From positions 930,001 through 994,000 of the forward strand of contig NZ_AP036014.1 in assembly GCF_003402415.2 (NCBI RefSeq): 64,000 nt of DNA. The letters are read 5' to 3'. Origin of the DNA: Cupidesulfovibrio sp000226255. Its GTDB lineage: Bacteria; Desulfobacterota; Desulfovibrionia; Desulfovibrionales; Desulfovibrionaceae. The position numbers and the translations under genes were made by a program. This document shows, piece after piece, positions 8,267-15,944 of this stretch. Every line of letters starts with the position of its first letter. The stretch's first letter is position 1. The notes below the pieces were generated by a model. That model searched no databases, had not been told where the DNA came from, and saw only the letters and a list, made by a program, of their open reading frames with translations.

Positions 8267-8501
8267 GACAAAGAGATGGGCGCAGGTCGGAATGTTCCGG
8301 CCCAGCCCAGGGACCATGCAGGGCCGCGCATGCGGGCCGGGGGAGGCATGGCAGGTGCCGTCCGTTGCGGTTTTCGCGGCGAGCGGCGAATGGCGAGTGC
8401 CGAAGGGCGTACGCCGTACCAGCGCCGAGCCGGTGCCGTGCCGGTGCCGGACCGGGGCCGTGCGCGGAGCCAGCAAGCGCCAGCCCGGCAAGGACGCGCG
8501 A

Positions 8502-8786
8502 ATGGCCAAGACCACCTTCACCCTTGCGGAAGCGGCGGTTCTCCTGAGCTGTCACAAGGAGACGCTTCGCCGCGCCATCAAGGACGGCACGTTGCGGGCG
8601 GCCCGCCTGGGGCGGGGCTACCGCATCTCGCGCAGTGACCTGGAAGCCTTCTGGACCGCCCAGGGCGGCGGCGCGCTGTTCGGCGACGGGGAATCCGTCG
8701 CGGATGCGGCGCCCGCGGAACGCCCCGCGCCGGGCAAGCCCAAGAAACCGGAAGGCCCCCGACAGCTAACCCTTCCCACATCGTGA
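8502..8786 (+). CDS. Excisionase-type helix-turn-helix DNA-binding protein
   Basis: 94 residues. The N-terminal half is a MerR/excisionase-like winged HTH: TFTLAEAAVLLSCHKETLRRAIKDG, then GRGYRISRSDLEAFW, the classic HTH_17 pattern. The C-terminal 40 residues are a Pro/Ala/Lys-rich tail. An AAGGA site lies 8 nt before ATG 8502. The frame is open upstream to 8247, but that stretch looks non-coding. It is followed 10 nt later by an unknown gene, probably one operon. No integrase or att site is nearby, so it is more likely a chromosomal regulator than a phage Xis. Confidence 0.75.
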   Translation: MAKTTFTLAEAAVLLSCHKETLRRAIKDGTLRAARLGRGYRISRSDLEAFWTAQGGGALFGDGESVADAAPAERPAPGKPKKPEGPRQLTLPTS

Positions 8787-8796
8787 GGAGGTGCGC

Positions 8797-9189
8797 ATGG
8801 GTTCGGACATGACCTGCAGGGCGATGGAAGATATTTCGCTGCGCAACGACGCGGGGCACGACATCGCGTTCAAGGGCCGCCTGTTCTCCGAATGCTCTTG
8901 GTACGACGACGAGACCGGCGTGCTCACCCGCCAGAAGCTCTACGTCACCGAAGACAACGAGCAGATCTACTACATCGTCTCCGGCAGCGGGGCCGCGCGC
9001 AGTCGCCGGGCCTACCGCCTGCGCGTTGAAGGCGACCGGTGCGTCATCAACAACGGCCAGTGCGACATGTCCATGCAACTCGACATGCTGTTGCTGGCCG
9101 TGCGCGGCCTGTGCGGGCTTGATGCCGCACCTTCCGACGCGGCCCTGCTGGCCAGCGTGGAAGAGACGCTGAAGGCCGCCAACGGCTGA
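8797..9189 (+). CDS. Unknown 130-residue protein, co-transcribed with HTH gene
   Basis: Not recognised. The gene begins at ATG 8797, with GAGGAG 6 nt upstream, only 10 nt after the HTH gene stop. The protein is soluble, acidic and beta-rich in look (GRLFSECSWYDDETG, KLYVTEDNEQIYYIVSGSGAARSRRAYRLRVEGD), then a helical end. No signal peptide or membrane segment. The pairing suggests a target or ligand sensor for the HTH protein. Confidence 0.7.
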   Translation: MGSDMTCRAMEDISLRNDAGHDIAFKGRLFSECSWYDDETGVLTRQKLYVTEDNEQIYYIVSGSGAARSRRAYRLRVEGDRCVINNGQCDMSMQLDMLLLAVRGLCGLDAAPSDAALLASVEETLKAANG

Positions 9190-9327
9190 CGACGGTCTCC
9201 CCCCTTTTCCCCGACCCGCGTGAACCGTTCGCGCGTCTTCCGGCATTGCCGGGGGGCGCGCGTCTTTGCGTTGCCGCACCGCCGCCTGGCCGTGCGCCAA
9301 GGGCTGAATGCGCCGCACACGAGGGGG

Positions 9328-9393
9328 CGTTCGGTGTCAAACAGCGAGCGGATGCGCCCCTTCGTGCACCCGCTCGCTGTTTGACGCCGAACG
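9328..9393. repeat. Inverted repeat followed by ACGAAAATCC motif
   Basis: Arms 9328-9354 and 9367-9393 match over about 27 nt with only a few mismatches; the core CAAACAGCGAGCGG is exact. The right arm runs into GAACGAAAATCC, the end motif shared with the elements at 22511 and 48161. It lies in the 343-nt gap between the unknown gene at 8797 and the CBM48 gene. It could terminate transcription or be a short member of the dispersed family. Confidence 0.7.
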
Positions 9394-9532
9394 AAAATCC
9401 GTCTGCCGTAGCCTTCGCGGGTGGCTTCCATCGGGGTTGCCTTTTCCGGCGGATAATGTTCCTGTCACAATATCCGGGTATCCTTTTTCAGACAGTGTCC
9501 GGCGTTGCATCCGGGCAACATGGAGGACAGCC

Positions 9533-9847
9533 ATGGCATTGACCAAGCAGTTCCTGAAGAGCAGGCCCATCTGCAAGGTGAAGTTTCGCCTGGAGGCGGA
9601 CGAGGTGGGAGAAGCCACCGAGGTCTACCTGGTGGGCGAATTCAACGACTGGGACGCGCGGGCCACCCCCATGCGCCGCCTGAAGGATGGTGCGTTCACC
9701 GCCGAGGTGGAACTGGAGACGGGACGCGAATACCGCTTCCGCTATCTGCTGGCGGGCGGCGCGGCGGGCTGGCTGAACGACGGCCGGGCCGACAGCTATG
9801 AATATTGCCCCTTCGCGGGCACGGACAATTCGCTGGTCAGCGTCTGA
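9533..9847 (+). CDS. Stand-alone CBM48 / AMPK-beta-like glycogen-binding domain protein
   Basis: 104 residues with a GGAGGA site 5 nt before ATG 9533. The sequence fits an isoamylase-N/CBM48 fold: KVKFRLEAD...EVYLVGEFNDWD, then MRRLKDGAFTAEVELETGREYRFRYLL and WLNDGRADSYEY. Such domains bind alpha-glucans (glycogen). Normally they are joined to a catalytic domain; here the domain is alone, as in small starch-binding or AMPK-beta-like proteins. No glycogen gene is nearby, so the partner is unknown. Confidence 0.82.
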   Translation: MALTKQFLKSRPICKVKFRLEADEVGEATEVYLVGEFNDWDARATPMRRLKDGAFTAEVELETGREYRFRYLLAGGAAGWLNDGRADSYEYCPFAGTDNSLVSV

Positions 9848-10171
9848 CCTTCGCCCGCTTGGGCGGCCCTTCTTTTTCCACCTCATTCGCACGGCTCGCG
9901 GCAGCCGCCCTTGCGTCATGCCATTGGGCCATTTCTCCGATTGGCGTAGTGCGGCGAAGCCGCGCGCGGCGTGGTCACGCATTCGGCGCAACGCGTTGTG
10001 AAGGCCGCGCCCCGTGCCAGGCGGTTCGTCTGGCACGACGCGCCCGAAGCGCCGGGCGCGGCCCGGTGTTTCACGCTTCGCCTTGCCAACTGCCCGAAAC
10101 GGTTATAGCATTGGCTGAATGAAACCAGCCGGGGGGCGGGTCGCCGTGACCATGCAGGGGCGGAAGGTGCC
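9848..10171. other. Non-coding gap with nested hairpins
   Basis: 324 nt. Just after the CBM48 stop, GCCC-GCTT-GGGC with a following CTTCTTTTT may end that transcript. At 10003-10063 GGCCGCGCCC pairs with GGGCGCGGCC and encloses a GTGCCAG/CTGGCAC hairpin, so the region could form a two-tier RNA structure. No gene supported. Confidence 0.45.
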
Positions 10172-10933
10172 ATGTCGCAGACCGCATCGCAGAGCATCAG
10201 GGATTTCGACCTCCTTGAAATGCCCATGGAAGGGGTGGCCGCCTACTGGCTTTCCCTGAAGAAGCTGGTGGGCAACCGCCGCAACTTCAAGGGGCTGGAC
10301 CAGGAGGCGGAATTCACCTCCGAGCCCTTCGTGCGGCACCTGCTGGAGATCACCTTCAGCGGCGACATGGGCGAAGACCGGGTGCGCCGTTGCGCCGCCG
10401 CGCGGGGCGACCTGCTGCGCGGCGAACTGGACCGGCGGCTGGACCTGATGCGCGTGGCCGTCATGGACGTGGCCGGGGGTGAAAACCCCCTGCGCACCAT
10501 GGCCCGCATCGCCGCCCGCTATCCCGCCCCACCCATCACCACCGAAAAGGCCTTGGGCTACGCCCAGGAACTGTTGCGCCAGGCCGGGGAAAAACCCCCC
10601 GCCGAACGGTTCTTCGACGTTTCCCACCGGCTGCAGGATGACCGGCTCATCGTGGCCCTGCTGTTCTACGTCCTGCTTTCACGCCATCACGGCAGGATGG
10701 CCTGCCGCCCCTTCCTCGAACATCTGGGCTCGCGCTTCTTTGCCGACGGCATGGCGTTGGTGGCCGATGGTTTTGATGCGCCCTTCGTTCGCAAGTGGTT
10801 GAAAAAACACAAGCAGGTATTGCTGGACGGCGTACGCGACAAGATGGCCATGTCGCTGGAACTGGCCCTTGGCATCAAGGCGCGGCTGGCCTACGACGAC
10901 GTGTTTCGCATTGCGCGGTCCTACATGCGCTAA
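10172..10933 (+). CDS. Unknown all-helical protein, 253 residues
   Basis: Not recognised. ATG 10172 begins MSQTASQSIRDFDLLEMPMEG. The protein is soluble with mixed charge and appears mostly alpha-helical; the C-terminal third is rich in Lys/Leu/Ala helices (RKWLKKHKQVLLDGVRDKMAMSLEL). A GGCGGAAGG site lies about 5 nt upstream. It sits 32 nt before the diguanylate cyclase gene and is probably in its operon, so a role in c-di-GMP-controlled behaviour is possible but unproven. Confidence 0.72.
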   Translation: MSQTASQSIRDFDLLEMPMEGVAAYWLSLKKLVGNRRNFKGLDQEAEFTSEPFVRHLLEITFSGDMGEDRVRRCAAARGDLLRGELDRRLDLMRVAVMDVAGGENPLRTMARIAARYPAPPITTEKALGYAQELLRQAGEKPPAERFFDVSHRLQDDRLIVALLFYVLLSRHHGRMACRPFLEHLGSRFFADGMALVADGFDAPFVRKWLKKHKQVLLDGVRDKMAMSLELALGIKARLAYDDVFRIARSYMR

Positions 10934-10965
10934 GCAGCAGGGGGCGCCCAACGCGGGGGTGGATT

Positions 10966-11742
10966 ATGACCGGCAACGGCGGGGGGGGCGTACCACGATT
11001 GGCGGCACGTCTGCTGCGTCTGGCCCAGGGGGCCGCGCTGGGCCTTGGCGCGCCGCTGGGCTGGCAGTTGCTGCGTTGGCTGTTCGACCTCACCCCCACC
11101 CACCCCCGGTACGAGCTGGTGCTCGACGTGTACATGGCCGTGGGCGGGGTGCTGGTGTTCGCCGTGTTCGGCTACCATCTGGGGCGCAAGGAACAGCGGC
11201 TGGAACGGCTGACCCTGGTGGACCCCCTGACCTCGCTGTACAACCGCCGCCATTTCGAACTGATGCTGGACGCGGAATTCGCCCGGCACCTGCGCGACGG
11301 GGGCGACCTTTCGCTGCTGGTGCTGGACCTCGACCACTTCAAGCTGGTCAACGACACCTGGGGACACCAGGAGGGCGACCGGGTGCTGGTAACCCTGGCG
11401 GCCATTCTGCGGGCTGGCCTGCGCACCCAGGACGTGGCCGCGCGGGTGGGCGGCGAGGAGTTCGCCGTGATCATGCCCGGGGTGGGCGGCGCGGGGGCCA
11501 TGGCCGCCGCGGAGCGGCTGCGCCTTGCCGTGCGCGAGGGCACCTTTCTGGTGGGGCCGGGCACGCGCATTCCCGTGCGCATCTCCATCGGGGTGGCCAG
11601 CACCGAGCGCATCGTCGTCACCGGCCCTTCCGACCTGTTCCGCCTGGCGGACGACGCACTGTACCGGGCCAAGGGCCTCGGCCGCGACCGGGTGGAACCC
11701 GCGTGGCCGGAGGGCATTGAGGATTCGCTCGGCCCCTGCTGA
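10966..11742 (+). CDS. Membrane-anchored diguanylate cyclase (GGDEF domain)
   Basis: 258 residues making c-di-GMP from two GTP. Two hydrophobic stretches (about 20-38 and 47-67) anchor the N-terminus. The GGDEF domain starts near residue 80 with DPLTSLYNRRHF, then LDLDHFKLVND, and the active-site motif is GGEEF, which is catalytically competent in known cyclases. The inhibitory I-site RxxD (RTQD) is exactly five residues upstream, so product feedback is likely. No sensory domain beyond the membrane part, so input may come from the unknown neighbour at 10172. Confidence 0.9.
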   Translation: MTGNGGGGVPRLAARLLRLAQGAALGLGAPLGWQLLRWLFDLTPTHPRYELVLDVYMAVGGVLVFAVFGYHLGRKEQRLERLTLVDPLTSLYNRRHFELMLDAEFARHLRDGGDLSLLVLDLDHFKLVNDTWGHQEGDRVLVTLAAILRAGLRTQDVAARVGGEEFAVIMPGVGGAGAMAAAERLRLAVREGTFLVGPGTRIPVRISIGVASTERIVVTGPSDLFRLADDALYRAKGLGRDRVEPAWPEGIEDSLGPC

Positions 11743-12030
11743 GGTCGGGCAGCGCTTGTGCCCGGTTGCCCGCAGCGCGTTCCGGCCGGGCGGCCCCGGC
11801 TGCCAGGGCGATCGGCGCTGTCGTGCCCCCGTCCTTTCTCCTTTTTTCCTTCATCGCCCGCACGGGGCGTGACGGTTTCCGGCCCGGCCGCAGACCGCCG
11901 CCCACTGTTGCCATGACGCCCCGAAATGTTCATGGTACAGGGCTGCGGGGCGTTGACGCGCCGCCCGGAGCCCTTCTTTCGCCCCGGGCGGGCAGCCCCT
12001 TCACGATACTCCCACGGAGGAATCCCACGC

Positions 12031-14937
12031 ATGCAATCCCACGGGTTCGACCTCGTTTTCGAGCGCACCGTCCATGAACTGAACAGCCGCATCCGCCTGT
12101 GGCGCCATGGGGCCACCGGCGCGCAACTGCTTTCCTGCTGCAACGCCGACGAGAACAAGGTCTTCGGCGTAACCTTCCGCACGCCGCCCGCCGATTCCAC
12201 CGGGGTGGCGCACATCCTTGAACATTCGGTGCTCTGCGGGTCCGAGAAGTACCCGGTCAAGGAACCCTTCGTGGAACTGCTGAAGGGCTCGCTGCAAACC
12301 TTCCTCAACGCCTTCACCTACCCGGACAAGACCTGCTACCCGGTGGCCTCGGCCAACCTGCAGGACTTCCGCAACCTGGTGGACGTGTACCTGGATGCGG
12401 TGTTCTTTCCGCGCATTACTGAGGAAATCTTCCGGCAGGAGGGCTGGCACATCGAGGCCGAGGCGCCGGAAGGCCCGTTCGCCTACAAGGGCGTGGTCTA
12501 CAACGAGATGAAGGGCGTGTATTCCTCTCCGGAATCCATCCTGTCCGAGCAGTCGCAGCAATCGCTGTTCCCCGACACCACCTACGGGCTCGATTCCGGC
12601 GGCAACCCGGAACGCATCCCCGATCTGACCTACGAGCAGTTCGCCGATTTCCACGCCACCTACTACCACCCCAGCAACGCCCGTTTCTTCTTCTGGGGCG
12701 ACGACCCGGAAGAGGACCGGCTGGCCTGCCTGGCCGCCGTGCTGGCCCGCTTTGCGCGCATCGAGGTGGATTCCGCCGTGCCGCTGCAACCCCGCTCCAA
12801 CACGCCGCGCATGCTCGAAACGCCGTTCGCGGCGTCGGAAGGCGACGACCGGGGCATGGTGACCATGAACTGGCTGCTGTGTGAAACCGCCGACGTGGAG
12901 CGCAACTTCGCCTTCGAGATGCTGGAGCACATCCTGCTGGGCCTGCCCGGCTCGCCCCTGCGGCGCGCGCTGATCGAATCGGGCCTGGGCGAGGACGTGG
13001 CCGGGGTGGGCCTGGAAAGCGACCTGCGCCAGATGTACTTTTCCGTGGGGTTGCGGGGCATCGATCCCAGAACCGCGTCCGACGTGGAAATGCTGATCAT
13101 GGAGACCCTGGCCGACCTGGCCGAGGATGGTCTGCCCGCCGACGCCGTGGAAGCCGCCGTGAACAGCGTGGAATTCGCCCTGCGCGAGAATAATTCCGGC
13201 CGCTACCCGGTGGGGCTTTCGGTGATGGTGCGCAGCCTGACCACCTGGCTGTACGACGGCGACCCGCTGGCCCTGCTGGAATGGGAAGCCCCGCTGGCCG
13301 CCATCAAGGCGCGCGTCGCCTCGGGCGAACGCTACTTTGAAGGGCTGATTCGCGAATGGCTGCTGGACAACCAGCACGTGGCCACGGTGCTGCTGACGCC
13401 GGACCGCAAGCTGGCCGAACGCCGCGAGGCCGCCGAGGCGGCTCGGCTGGAGGAATACCGCCAGAGCCTGCGCCAGTGCGAGCGCGTGGCCCTGGTGGAG
13501 GAAACCCGCGCCCTGCGCAGCCTGCAAGAGGCCCCGGACAGCCTGGAGGCCCTGGCCACCATCCCCGGCCTGCAGCTGGAAGACCTGCCCCGGGAAAACC
13601 GCCCCATCCCCGACGAAGACAGGCAGGCGGGCGCGGTGCCGGTGTTGTTCCACGACCTGGACACCTCGGGCATCGCCTACACCGAGACCACCTTCGACCT
13701 GTCCGCCGTGCCCGCGCGCCTGGTCCCCCTCGTCCCGCTGTTCGGGCGCGCCCTGTTCGAGATGGGCACCACCAGGCGCGACTTCGTGGACCTTGGCATG
13801 CGCATCGCCCGCAAGACCGGCGGCATGGATGCAGACACCCTGTTCGCCACCACCCTGGGCGCGCGCCAGCCCCTGGCGCGGCTGGTGGTGCACGGCAAGG
13901 CAACCTACGACAACGTGCCCGCGCTGTACGACATCCTTTCCGAAGTGCTGCTGGAGGCGAAGTTCGACGACCGCGAACGCTTCCAACGCATGGTGCTGGA
14001 GGAAAAGGCCCGCCAGGAGCACGTGCTGGCGCCTTCCGGCCACGGCATCGTCATGGCCCGGCTGCGCGCGGGCTACACCGAGGCGGGCTGGCTGGACGAG
14101 GCCACGTCCGGCGTGTCGTACCTGACCTTCCTGCGCACCCTGGCCGACCGCATGGAACAGGACTGGGACGGCGTGCTGGCCGACCTGGATGCGCTGCGCG
14201 GGCTGGTCCTGCGCCGCTCCAACTGCCTGATGAACGTCACTGCCGACGAAGAGGGCGGGCGCATCGTGGCCGCTCCGGCCGCCGCCCTGGCCGGGGCGCT
14301 GCCCGACGCGGCGGCGGAATCGGCCACCGCGCAGTGGCGCTACGGCGAGGCCCCGGCCGCCGCCGAGGCGCTGGTCATGCCCGCGCAGGTCAACTACGTG
14401 GGCAAGGCGGCCGACCTGTATGCCCTGGGCTACGCCTACCACGGCTCGGCCAACGTGGTGTTCAAGCACCTGCGCATGGCCTTCCTGTGGGACCGCGTGC
14501 GCGTGCAGGGCGGGGCCTACGGCGCGTTCTGCGCCTTCGACCGGGCCAGCGGGGTGCTGGCGCAGGTTTCGTACCGCGACCCCAACGTGGCCGCCACGCT
14601 GGACGTGTACGACGCCACGGCCGACTACCTGCGCCGCGTGTCGCTTTCGTCCACGGAACTGGCCAACGCCATCGTGGGGGCCATCGGCGACGTGGACCGG
14701 CACATGCTGCCCGACGCCAAGGGGTCGGCCGCGCTGTTCCGCCGCCTGTCGGGCGATTCCGACGCGGCGCGCCAGCAGATGCGCGACGAAATCCTGTCCA
14801 CCACCAACGACCACTTCCGCGCCCTGGCCGACGTCATGGCCGAGGCGGCCCGCACGGGCCGGGTGGCGGTGTTGGGCGGCGGCGCGCTGGAGCGCGTGGC
14901 GGGTGAGCGGGGCTGGCGCGTGGAGCGGGTGCTGTAA
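12031..14937 (+). CDS. M16C zinc metallopeptidase (presequence protease family)
   Basis: 968 residues, the full length for the PreP/Cym1 type. The inverted zinc motif HILEH is at 61-65 with the distal Glu159 (NEMKG), together giving the HxxEH...E site of M16 peptidases. The enzyme degrades unfolded peptides inside a closed chamber made of two homologous halves. An ACGGAGGAA site precedes ATG 12031. No signal peptide, so it should be cytoplasmic. The 288-nt region upstream holds no gene I can support. Confidence 0.93.
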   Translation: MQSHGFDLVFERTVHELNSRIRLWRHGATGAQLLSCCNADENKVFGVTFRTPPADSTGVAHILEHSVLCGSEKYPVKEPFVELLKGSLQTFLNAFTYPDKTCYPVASANLQDFRNLVDVYLDAVFFPRITEEIFRQEGWHIEAEAPEGPFAYKGVVYNEMKGVYSSPESILSEQSQQSLFPDTTYGLDSGGNPERIPDLTYEQFADFHATYYHPSNARFFFWGDDPEEDRLACLAAVLARFARIEVDSAVPLQPRSNTPRMLETPFAASEGDDRGMVTMNWLLCETADVERNFAFEMLEHILLGLPGSPLRRALIESGLGEDVAGVGLESDLRQMYFSVGLRGIDPRTASDVEMLIMETLADLAEDGLPADAVEAAVNSVEFALRENNSGRYPVGLSVMVRSLTTWLYDGDPLALLEWEAPLAAIKARVASGERYFEGLIREWLLDNQHVATVLLTPDRKLAERREAAEAARLEEYRQSLRQCERVALVEETRALRSLQEAPDSLEALATIPGLQLEDLPRENRPIPDEDRQAGAVPVLFHDLDTSGIAYTETTFDLSAVPARLVPLVPLFGRALFEMGTTRRDFVDLGMRIARKTGGMDADTLFATTLGARQPLARLVVHGKATYDNVPALYDILSEVLLEAKFDDRERFQRMVLEEKARQEHVLAPSGHGIVMARLRAGYTEAGWLDEATSGVSYLTFLRTLADRMEQDWDGVLADLDALRGLVLRRSNCLMNVTADEEGGRIVAAPAAALAGALPDAAAESATAQWRYGEAPAAAEALVMPAQVNYVGKAADLYALGYAYHGSANVVFKHLRMAFLWDRVRVQGGAYGAFCAFDRASGVLAQVSYRDPNVAATLDVYDATADYLRRVSLSSTELANAIVGAIGDVDRHMLPDAKGSAALFRRLSGDSDAARQQMRDEILSTTNDHFRALADVMAEAARTGRVAVLGGGALERVAGERGWRVERVL

Positions 14938-15045
14938 GGCCTGACGTGTCGTTTCGCCCGTTGGGTCCGGCCCGAAAGGCGCGAAGCGTGCCCGTCGGGC
15001 GGACCTGAAACCCTGCGGACATCGGACGAGAATCCTGCGTTAGGG
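14938..15045. repeat. Dispersed inverted-repeat element, short copy
   Basis: Begins directly after the M16C stop. GTCGTTTCGCCCGTTGGG... and GCGCGAAGCGTGCCCGTCGGGCG closely match the left part of the element at 22511; the right end GGACGAGAATCCTGCG resembles the GAACGAAAATCCTGCG end of the 48161 copy. The two ends are imperfect inverted repeats of each other. This looks like an internally deleted member of the family. Confidence 0.65.
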
Positions 15046-15162
15046 GGGGCTTTGGCCAGGCTGTTCCAGTTCCTGTTGTTCGTACCATTGCACGCCCCTG
15101 TTGCGCTGGCCGGGCACACGGTATAGGACAGCCAGACCACGCCCCACATCGCGAGGAGACCC

Positions 15163-15621
15163 ATGAAGCAAGCCATAGACGTGTTTCACGAGTACATCGC
15201 CCGCAACGGCCTGAAGGTCACGCCGCAGCGCATGCTCATCGTAGAGGTGTTCATGAGCGCTGGCGGCCACCTGACCACCGAGGAACTGTATGAACGGGTG
15301 AAGGCCACGGATCCTTCCGTGGGGCAGGCCACGGTGTACCGTACCATGAAGCTGCTGTGCGATTCCGGCCTGGCCAAGGAAGTGCACTTCGGCGATGGCG
15401 TGGCCCGCTACGAGCAGAAGTACGGCAGCAAGCACCACGACCATCTCATCTGCGAAGCCTGCGGTGAGAACATCGAGGTGCTGGACGACGAGATAGAGCG
15501 GCTTCAGGAAGACCTGGCCCGTCGCCACGGCTACGTGCTGACCTCGCACCGCATGTACCTGTTCGGGGTGTGCGGCAAGTGCCGCAGCGACGGCAAGCGC
15601 CGCACAGAGCGCGAGGATTGA
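15163..15621 (+). CDS. Fur-family metalloregulator
   Basis: 152 residues. The N-terminal winged helix (VTPQRMLIVEVF, LTTEELYERVK, VGQATVYRTMKLLCDSGLA) and the C-terminal metal/dimer domain (HHDHLICEACGENIEVLDDEIE) are complete. A structural zinc site is shown by CEAC and a late CGKC. The family includes Fur, PerR and Zur; I cannot assign the metal. GCGAGGAG lies just before ATG 15163. A weak promoter (TATAGG at 15122-15127) is possible. A strong terminator follows. Confidence 0.9.
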   Translation: MKQAIDVFHEYIARNGLKVTPQRMLIVEVFMSAGGHLTTEELYERVKATDPSVGQATVYRTMKLLCDSGLAKEVHFGDGVARYEQKYGSKHHDHLICEACGENIEVLDDEIERLQEDLARRHGYVLTSHRMYLFGVCGKCRSDGKRRTERED

Positions 15622-15701
15622 GCACCCGGCCGCCAGGCGTCGGCCCTTTCGCACATTCTCCGGCCACTGGCCGGTGAGCACGGCAACGCATCGTCACCAT
15701 C

Positions 15702-15729
15702 AACGGGCCGCCCTTCGGGGCGGCCCGTT
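15702..15729 (+). terminator. Strong terminator after Fur-family gene
   Basis: AACGGGCCGCCC / GGGCGGCCCGTT with a TTCG-containing loop, a 12-bp near-perfect stem. The downstream sequence is TCGCG rather than a T run, so termination may need help. It separates the fur gene from the exporter control region. Confidence 0.65.
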
Positions 15730-15778
15730 CGCGTTGCATACCCGGGGAGGCAGCAAGTGGTGAAAAGAAAAGTTTGCA

Positions 15779-15798
15779 CTGAAAACTGTTGTTTTCAG
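15779..15798. promoter_or_regulatory. Palindrome, candidate enhancer (UAS) for a sigma54 activator
   Basis: CTGAAAAC-N4-GTTTTCAG, perfect 8-bp arms, in AT-rich sequence that stands out here. A wider pair TTTGCAC (15773-15779) / GTGCAAA (15819-15825) overlaps it. Its centre is about 100 bp upstream of the start point implied by the sigma54-like promoter at 15863, the usual enhancer distance. The regulator at 20960 is the obvious candidate binder. Confidence 0.5.
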
Positions 15799-15862
15799 CT
15801 TCATGATGGCTGTCTCCGTGCAAAGCGCTGAAATAAAAGGATCAGGTTGTCATTGCAAGGTC

Positions 15863-15877
15863 TGGCACGCCTCTTGA
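15863..15877 (+). promoter_or_regulatory. Candidate sigma54 promoter of the exporter
   Basis: TGGCACG-N4-TTGAT; the -24 element is a full consensus match and the spacing is right, but the -12 GC is GA. A start near 15889 would leave a 55-nt leader containing the ribosome site AAGGAGGAG. The -12 mismatch lowers confidence. Confidence 0.4.
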
Positions 15878-15944
15878 TTAGCGGAGGGGCACGCCGTCCG
15901 CACTGCCGACGGGGGCGGCAAACCGCAAGGAGGAGCACCTTAAC

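Noticed and set aside
8502..8786. Excisionase-like protein as a sign of a phage or integrative element
   Set aside because: No integrase, att repeat, tRNA insertion site or phage genes are near; HTH_17 proteins are common chromosomal regulators.
12001..14814. 937-codon reverse frame opposite the M16C peptidase
   Set aside because: Antisense shadow with low-complexity sequence; the forward gene has HILEH and complete domains.
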